Assembly (NCBI RefSeq): GCF_900890425.1
Contig: NZ_CAAHFG010000001.1
Coordinates: 868,001-932,000 of the forward strand
DNA: 64,000 bases
Reading direction: 5' to 3'
From: Pontiella desulfatans
Lineage (GTDB): Bacteria; Verrucomicrobiota; Kiritimatiellia; Kiritimatiellales; Pontiellaceae
Position numbers and translations under genes: made by a program. The notes beneath the pieces were generated by a model that ran no database searches, was not told the DNA's origin, and was given only the letters and a program-made list of their open reading frames with translations. Shown piece after piece: positions 52,652 to 60,491 of the stretch (position 1 is the first letter of the stretch; each line of letters starts with the position of its first letter).

Positions 52652-53203
52652 ATGAACAACGTCTATATCCACGAAAAAGCATTGGTTGAAACGGAGACCA
52701 TTGGCGAGGGCTCTCGCATTTGGGCTTTTGCGCATGTGATGTCCGGCTCTTCCATTGGAAAAGACTGCAACATTGGCGACCACGCATTTATCGAGTCCGG
52801 AGTGAGGATCGGCAATGGTGTAACCATCAAGAACAATGTTTTGGTTTGGAAGGGGGTTCACGTTGCCGACTATGCTTTTCTTGGGCCCAATGTGGTTTTC
52901 ACCAACGATCTCCGTCCCCGTAGCCCCCGCATGCCGCTCATGAAAGAGCTGGCATTGGCTGAAGAAGACTGGCTCGTCGAAACCCACCTGGAAGAAGGTG
53001 CGTCGATCGGTGCGAATTCCACCATCCTGGCTGGCGTGACCCTTGGGAGATATTGCTTGGTCGGTGCGGGAAGCGTGGTCACAAAGGATGTGCCTCCGTT
53101 TGCCTTGGTGGTGGGGAACCCAGCGCGCCAGATTGGATTTGTCGATAAGCTGGGCAGACGGGTTGACGAGCGACCCTCGGAACCAGACGCTTCTAGCACC
53201 TAA
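52652..53203 (+). CDS. Acyltransferase of the WlbB/FdtC type (hexapeptide)
   Basis: 183 residues from the ATG at 52652, GGGAG upstream. LVETETIGEGSRIWAFAHVM, GVTIKNNVLVWKGVHV, GPNVVFTNDLRPRSP, and a C-terminal end VGNPARQIGFVD. N-acylates 3-amino-3,6-dideoxyhexoses or 3-amino uronates. With the isomerase at 51623 and aminotransferase at 56858 it completes a dTDP-3-acylamino-3,6-dideoxyhexose pathway. Confidence 0.88.
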   Translation: MNNVYIHEKALVETETIGEGSRIWAFAHVMSGSSIGKDCNIGDHAFIESGVRIGNGVTIKNNVLVWKGVHVADYAFLGPNVVFTNDLRPRSPRMPLMKELALAEEDWLVETHLEEGASIGANSTILAGVTLGRYCLVGAGSVVTKDVPPFALVVGNPARQIGFVDKLGRRVDERPSEPDASST

Positions 53204-53328
53204 TAGGCAATTAACTTGAAGAGTCTCACCACAGAGCGCACGGAGGCACAGAGCAACCAATATATCTGCCACCCTCTGCGTCTCTGTGAACTCTGTGGTA
53301 AAAAATTCAAATCAGTTTAATTTAGTAT
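53203..53328. repeat. Dispersed repeat with ACCACAGAG ends (copy 2, inverted)
   Basis: Reverse complement of 9222-9346 with a few differences; the two are 44 kb apart. It starts at the very end of the acyltransferase gene, and its first bases form the sequence just after the stop. Confidence 0.8.
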
Positions 53329-53451
53329 AAAACCTAAAACCTAACGCCTAGCACTTTCTGTTTCTTTGTGGATGTTGTGCCTTTTAGTGGCTAAAAAAGT
53401 CCTGCTCGCTGACTTCTGGGGTCTGATCTTCGGCGTAGCGCCTTTCAGTCG

Positions 53452-54882
53452 CTAGCCATCCGCGCGTCCCGCAAGGATGATCCAGACGGTGCCAAAGATG
53501 ACCATCAGGTCCATGGCGGGATTCATGTTCCGGGCATAGTAGATGTCGTAGAGCACGGTATCGTTGAAGGTGACGCCGGTTTTGGCGGCATAGAGCTTCC
53601 AGAGTCCGGTGCAACCGGGGCTGATGGCAAAGCGGCGCTGGTGCCATTCGTCTTCCATCTCATATTCACCCGGCGGTACGGGGCGGGGGCCGACCAAGGC
53701 CATATCGCCCTTGAGCACATTGAACAGCTGGGGGAGCTCGTCGATCGCCCATTTCCGGATAAACTTTCCAACGGGAGTGACATAGGCGGTGTTGACGACC
53801 TTGCTGAGCGTTTCCCCTTCCTGTTGGTTCTGGATAAAATTCTTGATCTGGTCGTTGCGGTTTTGGTCCTGGTCGGCGCCGACGGCCATGGAACGGAATT
53901 TGTAGAAGGGGAAGGGTTTCCCGTTCCGGCCAATGCGATCCTTGGTATAAAACACGGGGCCAGGGGAGGTGAGCTTGATGGCAATGGCCGTGCCGATGAG
54001 GAGCGGGGACAGCAGGATGATCCCAATCAGCGAGGCGATAAAATCGAAAATCCGCTTCCACGATTTGAGCAGGAATCCCCCCGGGATGCCATGCATGCGG
54101 ATGAAGGGGATATCGAAGTGGGCGTCGGCGCTATCGGAGCGTTGCAGGGCTGCTGATTTGTCGGAATGGACATCCACCCAGCCGAATAGGCGGATGCAGT
54201 TTTCGATTAGATCCATCAGCTTCTGGTGCGATAGTTCGGGGTTGCAGATGACCGCACCTTCAAGGTTGTAGAGATCGGTGACATCGGGCATTTCGCTGGG
54301 GCTTCCAATGAAGGGCACGGATGATACGTTGGCCGCTTTTTCAACATCGTCCATCATTCCAACGACCTTCATTCCGCAGTCGTGTTTTTTGCAACATCCG
54401 GTTATAAACTCTTCGGAAAGCGCCGTGTCGCCAATCACGACCACCCTGCGGCGCATGTCGGTTCTGGAAAGAACGGTGCAAAGGATGCGTAGAATGAGCA
54501 AGCGGTGGAGCGCAAGGGCCGGGAGCAGCAGGCTTCCCCAATAGATCATGACCCAGCGGGAATGGATGAACAGGTCGGATTTGGAGAATCCCTTGGCTAA
54601 AATATAGACCGCCAATGTAATTGCGATGGCCTTGATGATGGCGACAAAGTGCTGAAGCGGAACCAGCTGTGTTTTGCGCTTATAGAGCCCCAGGGCGCTG
54701 AAAACCCCGAGCATCACGAAGGAATGGATGAACACCAGCACCATTTCCGGAACAATGTGGTGGCGCGAAACAATGTTCATGCCCGGGTCATAGGGGCGGA
54801 AATAGAGCGCGACGGCGAATGTTCCGACCAGAATTATCCAGTCGGTGGCCATCAGGTATAGAAATGTGCGGCTTCGCTTCAT
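53452..54882 (-). CDS. Polyprenyl-phosphate sugar-1-phosphate transferase (PHPT), first copy
   Basis: 476 residues, the only minus-strand gene of the polysaccharide region. Four N-terminal helices, the RRVVVIGDTALSEEFI CoA-binding-like domain, a fifth hydrophobic helix (FDFIASLIGIILLSPLLIG) and the bacterial sugar transferase end: FYTKDRIGRNGKPFPFYKFR, WAIDELPQLFNVLKGDMALV and GPRPVPPGEYEM. Starts repeat-unit synthesis on undecaprenyl phosphate; sugar unclear. Confidence 0.9.
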   Translation of the reverse strand: MKRSRTFLYLMATDWIILVGTFAVALYFRPYDPGMNIVSRHHIVPEMVLVFIHSFVMLGVFSALGLYKRKTQLVPLQHFVAIIKAIAITLAVYILAKGFSKSDLFIHSRWVMIYWGSLLLPALALHRLLILRILCTVLSRTDMRRRVVVIGDTALSEEFITGCCKKHDCGMKVVGMMDDVEKAANVSSVPFIGSPSEMPDVTDLYNLEGAVICNPELSHQKLMDLIENCIRLFGWVDVHSDKSAALQRSDSADAHFDIPFIRMHGIPGGFLLKSWKRIFDFIASLIGIILLSPLLIGTAIAIKLTSPGPVFYTKDRIGRNGKPFPFYKFRSMAVGADQDQNRNDQIKNFIQNQQEGETLSKVVNTAYVTPVGKFIRKWAIDELPQLFNVLKGDMALVGPRPVPPGEYEMEDEWHQRRFAISPGCTGLWKLYAAKTGVTFNDTVLYDIYYARNMNPAMDLMVIFGTVWIILAGRADG

Positions 54883-55468
54883 CGGTGGTGCATCCCCTTA
54901 ATAAACCCCGTGGATAGTATTCACAGGACTATTGATAACAAGACTATTGTTTCTTTTCTCCAACCTACCTCTGGGCTGAACAAACCTCTAATCTTCACTA
55001 ATGGGCACTAATCTCTACGAACTGCAGGACATGCCTTTGAAAGCATCTTTATTCCGCCGCTTCCTTGCCGGGTGAGACAACGATCTTTCCTAGCATGTTA
55101 TCAATTAGTGAGTATTAGTGCCCATTAGTGGTTCCATTTTAAAATCGTAGGACAAAATGATCTTAGCTGGCCGGAGAGAAATGGTTCTGCCTCCAAATTA
55201 TTCTGCCTTCCCTCGCTTTTGCCTAGTTTCATTCATGTATTTCACAGGACAATTGATAACAAGACTATTGTTTCTTTTCTCCAACCTACCTCTGGGCTGA
55301 ACAAACCACTAATCTTCACTAATCACTAACGAATAGGCGCTTCTCTTTTTCGTCCTGTTCAAAAACTAGTCCTGTTAACTGCCTCGCATGCTGCGTCCAT
55401 CCGCGTGAATCTGTGGTTCAAAAAACGGAAAACATGGTGTAGTAAAAAATACTAAAAGTAAAGTGGGC
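54883..55468. repeat. Intergenic with 83-bp direct repeats and ACTAAT-word element
   Basis: 54920-55002 and 55241-55323 are near-identical direct repeats (TTCACAGGAC, GATAACAAGACTATTG, CCAACCTACCTCTGGGCTGA). Between them ACTAATGGGCACTAATC and the inverse GATTAGTGCCC-like ATTAGTGCCCATTAGTGG (to 55137) form an inverted word pair around 90 bp. Also GGTTCTGCCTCC/TTATTCTGCC words near 55180. No gene. Confidence 0.65.
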
Positions 55469-55558
55469 TGTGGATGGAAATCGGAGGTCTACGGTGTATG
55501 AGTGTGAGGGGGTTGTGGATGGAAATCGGAGGTCTACGGTGTATGAGTGTGAGGGGGT
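55469..55558. repeat. Two tandem copies of a 45-bp unit
   Basis: TGTGGATGGAAATCGGAGGT and the rest of the unit (55469-55513) repeat exactly at 55514-55558, followed by TGTGGAGTAAGGGCG words. Confidence 0.85.
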
Positions 55559-55600
55559 TGTGGAGTAAGGGCGTTGTGAGGAAATCAAAGGTCAGGGGGC

Positions 55601-55705
55601 GGAGGACGGAGGACGGAGGACTGCGGACTGCGGACGGAGGACTGAGGACTGAGGACTGCGGACTGAGGACGGAGGACTGCGGACTGCGGACGGAGGATAG
55701 CGGAC
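55601..55705. repeat. Fifteen variable heptads (GGAGGAC / TGCGGAC / TGAGGAC)
   Basis: 105 bp made of 7-mers that keep GGAC at positions 4-7 and vary mainly between GGA, TGC and TGA at positions 1-3, in irregular order; only the last two units deviate (GGAGGAT, AGCGGAC). Directly followed by the promoter of a toxin-antitoxin pair. Confidence 0.9.
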
Positions 55706-55717
55706 ATGTTATGCATA

Positions 55718-55746
55718 TTGACAGACGTATTGGGTGGGCATATTGT
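55718..55746 (+). promoter_or_regulatory. Sigma-70-type promoter of the PIN toxin-antitoxin pair
   Basis: Consensus -35 TTGACA (55718-55723), 17-bp spacer, -10 TATTGT (55741-55746). The ATG of the antitoxin begins 8 bases after the -10, so the transcript would be leaderless or nearly so; no ribosome-binding site is visible. Confidence 0.6.
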
Positions 55747-55753
55747 ACGTCAC

Positions 55754-55993
55754 ATGAACTCAAAGCTTACATTACGCATGGATGAGGGGTTGATTGCCTT
55801 GGCCAAGGCCGAGGCGGCGCAACGCGGAAAATCGGTATCGCAGATGATTGGGGAGTTTATTGATGTGCTTGGCCATGCAGAGAAATCGAAAGGAAAACTT
55901 CCGCCGGTGACGTCCTCGCTGCGCGGTGTGCTCAAGGGATCAGATGTTTCGGAAGAGTCGCATAAAAAGCACCTGAGGGAAAAATACGGGTGA
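55754..55993 (+). CDS. Antitoxin of a VapBC-like pair (DUF6364-like)
   Basis: 79 residues from the ATG at 55754. KLTLRMDEGLIALAKAEAAQ, RGKSVSQMIGEFIDVLG is a ribbon-helix-helix N-terminus; the C-terminal part would block the toxin. Overlaps the PIN gene by 4 bp. Confidence 0.85.
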   Translation: MNSKLTLRMDEGLIALAKAEAAQRGKSVSQMIGEFIDVLGHAEKSKGKLPPVTSSLRGVLKGSDVSEESHKKHLREKYG

Positions 55994-56403
55994 TCATTTT
56001 GGTCGATACCAATGTGGTTTTGGATTTGCTACTGGATCGCGTTCCTTTTTCGGAATCCGCCGCTCATGTTTTTTCTTTGATCGAAAAATCTGAGGTAGAG
56101 GCGTTTCTCTGCGCGACGACGATAACAACCATCGACTATTTGTTGACCCAATCCATGCCCCGCCCGGCCGCGAAGAAAGCGTTGCAACGCCTCATGGTAC
56201 TCTTTGAAATCGCTCCCGTTAACCGCCCGGTAATCGAGGAAGCGCTACGGGGGCGCATGGATGGTTTTGAAGATGCTGTTTTGGCTCATGCGGCACATCT
56301 GGTTGGCGCAACGACTGTGGTTACGCGGAATACAAAAGACTTCCGGAATTCCCCGGTCAAGGCCATGGATCCTGTATCATTCCTGTCCGCCTTCAACCCA
56401 TAA
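55990..56403 (+). CDS. PIN-domain toxin (VapC-like)
   Basis: 137 residues from a GTG at 55990. IILVDTNVVLDLLLDR (first Asp), ATTITTIDYLLTQ, GFEDAVLAHAAHLVGA (Glu/Asp) and VTRNTKDFRNSPVKAMDP, the fourth acidic site. RNase of the PIN family. Confidence 0.88.
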   Translation: MIILVDTNVVLDLLLDRVPFSESAAHVFSLIEKSEVEAFLCATTITTIDYLLTQSMPRPAAKKALQRLMVLFEIAPVNRPVIEEALRGRMDGFEDAVLAHAAHLVGATTVVTRNTKDFRNSPVKAMDPVSFLSAFNP

Positions 56404-56857
56404 ACCCCACCTGGGTGAAATCATTCAAGTAGGTTGTCTAGCGACTCATTAAAACTTTTTAATACAGATGGTTCCCGCATTTAATTGACTGATATGAACT
56501 TAACTTGAATGGTTTCACCACAGAGGACTTGGAGCAGCGGTGCCGCAACCAAATTATTTGAAGCTACAGATGAACACCGAAGACACGGATTTTTTACCAC
56601 AGAGATCTCAGAGACACAGAGCATCCTAACCCTCTGTGCCTCAGAGTCCTCTAGCGCAGCGGGTGGTAAAAAAATTTGCCAGGAAAACAAGAAATTGACG
56701 GATAGTAGTACGGAGGCACAGAGGAGCGGGAATGTTCAATTGCCCTGTGTCTCGGTGACCTCTGTGGTAATAAACAAATCGGTTTAATTGGGTATGAAAA
56801 CCGAAAACCTAAAACCTTAAACCTGAAGATGGGATCCATCTTTATTGGAAGAAAACT
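56404..56857. repeat. Intergenic with TCCTCTAGCG repeat (copy 4)
   Basis: 56514-56771: ACCACAGAGGACTTGG, ACCACAGAGATCTCAGAGAC, the core GTCCTCTAGCGCAGCGGG, AACAAGAAATTGACGG, then CCTGTGTCTCGGTGACCTCTGTGGT as an inverse end in two words. 56798-56826 has AAAACC-words (CCGAAAACCTAAAACC). Binding site for the next gene is GGAAG at about 56846. Confidence 0.65.
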
Positions 56858-57961
56858 ATGAACGTACCTTTTTTGGATTTGAAGGCGGCGTCGGCCGAGG
56901 TGGCGGACGAAGTGGCGGATGTGTGGCAAACGATTGTCGAGGACTCCAATTTTATCCTCGGCCATCAGGTCGAGATGTTCGAAAAGGAGTTTGCGGCATA
57001 TTGCGATTGCAGGCACGCCATTGGCGTGGCGTCGGGATTGGATGCCCTGAAACTGATTCTCCGGGCAATGGACATCGGGGCGGGAGACGAAGTTGTTACG
57101 GTGGCCAATTCGTTCATTGCAACAGCACTGGCCGTTTCTTCGGTTGGCGCTCAACCCGTATTGGTGGACATGGACGACACGGATTTCCTGATCGATGTCC
57201 AACTGCTGGAGGCCGCCATTACACCCCGGACCAAGGCGATCATCCCCGTTCATCTCTATGGCCAGTCCGCCGCCATGGATCCCATCATGGCGGTCGCCCG
57301 CCAGCATGGCCTCAAGGTGATCGAGGATGCTGCCCAGGCGCACGGTGCGCTCTACAACGGGCGCAAGTGCGGTTCGCTGGGCGACGCCGCTGCGTTTAGC
57401 TTCTATCCCGGAAAAAACCTGGGGGCCTTTGGCGACGGTGGGGCGGTCACCACCAACGACGATGCCTTGGCCGAAAAACTGTTGTCGCTCCGGAACTATG
57501 GTTCTCCACGGCGATACCACCACGAACTCTTGGGGGAAAACAGCCGGCTCGACACCGTACAGGCGGCGGTGTTGTCGGCCAAACTGAAGCATCTGGACCG
57601 ATGGAATGCCGGCCGCCGCCGTGTCGTGGAGCAGTATGCGGCAGGTCTATCCGGGGTTGGAGACCTTCGACTTCCGCGCTCCGACGACCCGGCGGGCCAT
57701 GTCCACCACCTATATGTGATTCGCTCAGCCCGGCGTGATGGATTGAAGGCGCACCTTGAATCGCAGGGCATTGGCTGCATTATCCACTATCCGATCCCGA
57801 TCCACCTGCAGGAGGCCTATGCGTTCATGGACTGGAAAGAAGGGGATTTCCCCGCTGCAGAGCAAGCCGCGAAGGAAATCCTCTCGTTGCCCATCTTCCC
57901 GACCATGACGGAAGAGCAGGTAGGTGGCGTCGTGGACGCGGTAAGGGCGTTCTTTGATTAG
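56858..57961 (+). CDS. DegT/DnrJ/EryC1-family PLP aminotransferase (FdtB/QdtB type)
   Basis: 367 residues. [73 protein letters not shown], and [19 protein letters not shown] with the PLP Lys. Transaminates the 3-keto sugar to a 3-amino-3,6-dideoxyhexose. Its partners are at 51623 and 52652, separated by repeats and a PHPT gene. Confidence 0.92.
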   Translation: MNVPFLDLKAASAEVADEVADVWQTIVEDSNFILGHQVEMFEKEFAAYCDCRHAIGVASGLDALKLILRAMDIGAGDEVVTVANSFIATALAVSSVGAQPVLVDMDDTDFLIDVQLLEAAITPRTKAIIPVHLYGQSAAMDPIMAVARQHGLKVIEDAAQAHGALYNGRKCGSLGDAAAFSFYPGKNLGAFGDGGAVTTNDDALAEKLLSLRNYGSPRRYHHELLGENSRLDTVQAAVLSAKLKHLDRWNAGRRRVVEQYAAGLSGVGDLRLPRSDDPAGHVHHLYVIRSARRDGLKAHLESQGIGCIIHYPIPIHLQEAYAFMDWKEGDFPAAEQAAKEILSLPIFPTMTEEQVGGVVDAVRAFFD

Positions 57962-58103
57962 GGGCGTGTTTGGTGTAAGGGTGTGTGGGGGTCAGGGCGT
58001 GAGGGGGTGTGGGAGTGCTTGGGTACTGGCAACGTGCGAGCGGTTGCTACCCCCATACCCCGATACTCAGCTACCCTCATACATCGACGGTAGGAGATAA
58101 GCC
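57962..58103. repeat. Word-like inverted element left of split 4HB gene (copy 2)
   Basis: G-rich words (GGTGTAAGGGTGTGTGGGGG and on) to about 58020, a short centre GGCAACGTGCGAGCGGTTGC that itself pairs, then C-rich words (ACCCCCATACCCCGATACTC) to 58085. The whole is an inverted pair without cargo, placed next to the 4HB gene. Confidence 0.6.
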
Positions 58104-58322
58104 ATGGGTGAGTTTGCGAAAAGTTTTCGGGATTTGGACGTGTATCAGGAGTCTTTGGCTCTTACTTTGGAAATCCATGAATTTGCCAAAACCCTCCCGT
58201 CTGAAGAGCGGTACGTTCTCGCGGATCAAATGCGTCGAGCTTCTCGCTCCGTGCCTGCCAATATTTCCGAGGCTTGGCTTCCTGCTCGTAGAGATATGTA
58301 TGTTTGTTGTGTATGCAATTGA
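58104..58322 (+). pseudogene. Four-helix-bundle protein, N-terminal half (split copy 2)
   Basis: RDLDVYQESLALTLEIHEFA, RYVLADQMRRASRSVPANIS, EAW, then insert codons and stop at 58320-58322, exactly as in copy 1. The first 100 bp differ from copy 1 at many third positions; the 52 bp from GAAGAGCGGTACG onward are identical, suggesting co-conversion. Confidence 0.75.
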
Positions 58323-58565
58323 AAGTTATTCGACAGGGCGAGTATACATTGGCCAGACGCAAGATATTGATGCTCGCCTTAGGCTTCATAATCTCGGGCG
58401 CGTTAAATCAACATCTAAAGGTGGAGTGTGGCATCTTGTAGCACTGGAAAGCTTTGAAACGAGAGATCAAGCTCGCTGGTGCGAGACTTTGCTGAAGAGA
58501 TCACTTGGGCGACGTTTAAAATGGTTGCAACAACACAAAATATAGTTCGCATACAGCTTGGAGAG
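58278..58565 (+). mobile_element. 288-bp GIY-YIG insert in a four-helix-bundle gene (copy 2)
   Basis: Same length, place and, by reading, same sequence as 50990-51277. Flanked by GAG GCT TGG and CGT AAG CGG CGC, which give the same EAW and RKRR residues as copy 1 with different codons. Confidence 0.75.
58300..58545 (+). CDS. GIY-YIG nuclease inside split 4HB gene (copy 2)
   Basis: 81 residues identical to the protein at 51012-51257, start ATG overlapping the stop of the N-terminal half. Longer upstream in-frame codons come from the C-rich words and host gene in another frame and are not expected to be native. Confidence 0.83.
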   Translation: MFVVYAIESYSTGRVYIGQTQDIDARLRLHNLGRVKSTSKGGVWHLVALESFETRDQARWCETLLKRSLGRRLKWLQQHKI

Positions 58566-58769
58566 CGTAAGCGGCGCTATAAAGCTGCATTCATCGCAAA
58601 ACTGAGTGATGCGGAGACTGAAGCCGCAGAGATGCAATGCTGGCTGGATTTCTCTTTGAAAGCGAATTATATGGATCAGACAAAGTATTCGGATTTTGAT
58701 CGACGATACGAAAGGATCATATCACAAATAGTGACCATGATTGATGGAGCTGATAAATGGTGCCGATGA
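58521..58769 (+). pseudogene. Four-helix-bundle protein, C-terminal half (split copy 2)
   Basis: From 58566: RKRRYKAAFIAKLSDAETEA, AEMQCWLDFSLKANY, DRRYERIISQIVTMIDGADK and WCR. Roughly 80 percent identical to copy 1 in protein with many silent changes in DNA. Possible restart at the ATG 58521 inside the nuclease gene. Confidence 0.7.
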
Positions 58770-58938
58770 GTAGTGGGGTATGCATGTTGTGGTTTATGGG
58801 GGTAGAGGTTCCTGCGCATTCTCACACGATTACACCCATACGCCATAACGCCCATACTCCCTTGCCCCCACATTCAAATACACCGCAACTCCCTGACCCC
58901 TATACTCTTTCACCCCCTTACCCCTCCGGCTCACACAC
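58770..58938. repeat. C-rich variable words right of split 4HB gene (copy 2)
   Basis: A short G-rich part (GTGGTTTATGGGGGTAG) and then CACCCATACGCCATAACGCC, CATACTCCCTTGCCCCC and similar to 58930. Counterpart of the G-rich words at 57962-58020. Confidence 0.6.
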
Positions 58939-60345
58939 ATGAATAACGTTCTCAAAGGCCGGTCAATGGCGTTCCACCAGTTCTGGAACTCATTCTGGTT
59001 GTTGGTGACCGATAGTGTCATCCTGTTTGCTGGATTGCTGTTGGGTAATATTCTCCTATTGCATATTCAGGGGATTCCCGTTTCCATTCAATATTCCGCC
59101 CTGATTGTTCCGGTTTGGTGGGTGGGTGCCCTGGTTTCCGGGCAAGCTCCCGGTTGGGGGCTGGGAATGATCGAAGAGCTTCGGCGCATCGAATTGTTGC
59201 TGATCACCGTTTTCGGTATTGCCGGTGTGGCCTACGTGCTTGGGCAGGACCGCATGCTGCCCAGCCGTATCGTCTACCTGAGTTCCTATGCGTTTTCCGC
59301 CTTCCTGCTCCCGTTCGGGCGCATTGCCTGCCGCCGTCTTCTCGGCCGCCTGCACTTGTGGGGATGCAATGTGGCGCTCTATGGCGACACCCAGGCCATC
59401 GAGCGGATGGTTCAGGTATTCAAGGCCGAAGCGAACATTGGATACCGTCCGGCAGGCATCTTCTCGGACGACCTGGAGCGGGGTGCCCGGGTGGGGAAAA
59501 TCCCGGTGCTGGGCGGTTTGCATGAAGCTTCGTCGCACATCGGTGTGGCCGTGGCATCCATCGCCCATCTGCGCAAGCATGACTTGGTCGATTTTGTCGA
59601 CCATGATCTCGCCGGATACCGCAAGGTCGTTCTGTTTCCCGATATCAATGAACGGGTCTTTGCCTGGGTGACGCCGCGCGACTTCAATGGATTGGTGGGG
59701 CTGGAGGTTTCCCGCAACCTGCTCGTTCCCATTGCAACCCTGGTCAAGCGGATCTATGAAACCATGTTGGTGCTTCTTTTCCTGCCAGTCTGGCTTCCCC
59801 TTGTGGGGGTGTTGGCTCTTGTTTTGTTCTGTACCGATGGAAAGAACCCGTTCTATTCCCAATCCCGCATTGGAAAAACCGGACAGTCGTTCAAGGCCAT
59901 CAAGTTGAGAACCATGGTTCCGAAGGCCGACCAGGTGTTGCAGGATGTCCTGGATCAGGATGAGGGTGCGCGGCGGGAATGGGAGACCTATTTCAAGTTG
60001 AAGACCGATCCGCGCATTACCCCGGTTGGTCGTTTCCTCCGCCGGTTCTCATTGGATGAGCTGCCTCAACTCTTCAATGTGCTGGCTGGCGAAATGGCGT
60101 TGGTGGGGCCGCGCCCGTTACCGGACTACCATCAAGAGGAGCTCCCGGAAAAAGCCCGGTTGTTGCGGGGGAAGGTGCGGCCGGGCATGACCGGCCAGTG
60201 GCAGGTTTCGGGGCGTAGCGACTGCAGTCTTGCGGAAATGGAATTGTGGGATAATTTCTACGTGCGCAACTGGTCGGTCTGGATGGATATCTACATCATG
60301 GCCCGCACCGTCCGCGTCGTTTTCTTTCCTCTCGGAGCGTATTAG
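58939..60345 (+). CDS. Undecaprenyl-phosphate sugar-1-phosphate transferase (WbaP-like PHPT), second copy
   Basis: 468 residues. N-terminal helices (LLVTDSVILFAGLLLGNILL), CoA-binding-like NVALYGDTQAIERMVQVF, fifth helix ETMLVLLFLPVWLPLVGVLA, and catalytic part FYSQSRIGKTGQSFKAIKLR, FSLDELPQLFNVLAGEMALV, GPRPLPDYHQEELP and VRPGMTGQWQVSGR, the WbaP (galactose-1-phosphate) pattern. Different from the copy at 53452. Confidence 0.92.
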   Translation: MNNVLKGRSMAFHQFWNSFWLLVTDSVILFAGLLLGNILLLHIQGIPVSIQYSALIVPVWWVGALVSGQAPGWGLGMIEELRRIELLLITVFGIAGVAYVLGQDRMLPSRIVYLSSYAFSAFLLPFGRIACRRLLGRLHLWGCNVALYGDTQAIERMVQVFKAEANIGYRPAGIFSDDLERGARVGKIPVLGGLHEASSHIGVAVASIAHLRKHDLVDFVDHDLAGYRKVVLFPDINERVFAWVTPRDFNGLVGLEVSRNLLVPIATLVKRIYETMLVLLFLPVWLPLVGVLALVLFCTDGKNPFYSQSRIGKTGQSFKAIKLRTMVPKADQVLQDVLDQDEGARREWETYFKLKTDPRITPVGRFLRRFSLDELPQLFNVLAGEMALVGPRPLPDYHQEELPEKARLLRGKVRPGMTGQWQVSGRSDCSLAEMELWDNFYVRNWSVWMDIYIMARTVRVVFFPLGAY

Positions 60346-60491
60346 TAGGAGCGTAATAAGTTGGGGAGTATGGGAGTGATGGTGTTTGCGGGTCGGGGCT
60401 TGTTGGATTAGAGATATTTCGGTGCTACTCCCATACCCCACAACTCAGATACCCTTTTCTTTCCGCAGGTAGAAATCATGGGTAATTTTTC
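60346..60491. repeat. Word-like repeat between PHPT and glycosyltransferase
   Basis: G-rich GTTGGGGAGTATGGGAGTGA at 60359-60378, later C-rich CTACTCCCATACCCCACAAC at 60425-60444: again an inverted pair without cargo. Confidence 0.6.

Noticed and set aside
55601-55705. CRISPR or coding repeat in the heptad array
   Set aside because: Seven-base units are too short for CRISPR, and the in-frame translation has no start or context supporting a protein.
20359-60491. Diversity-generating retroelement using the four-helix-bundle proteins as Avd
   Set aside because: No reverse transcriptase and no template/variable repeat pair with A-specific changes were seen; the word repeats are not of that type.
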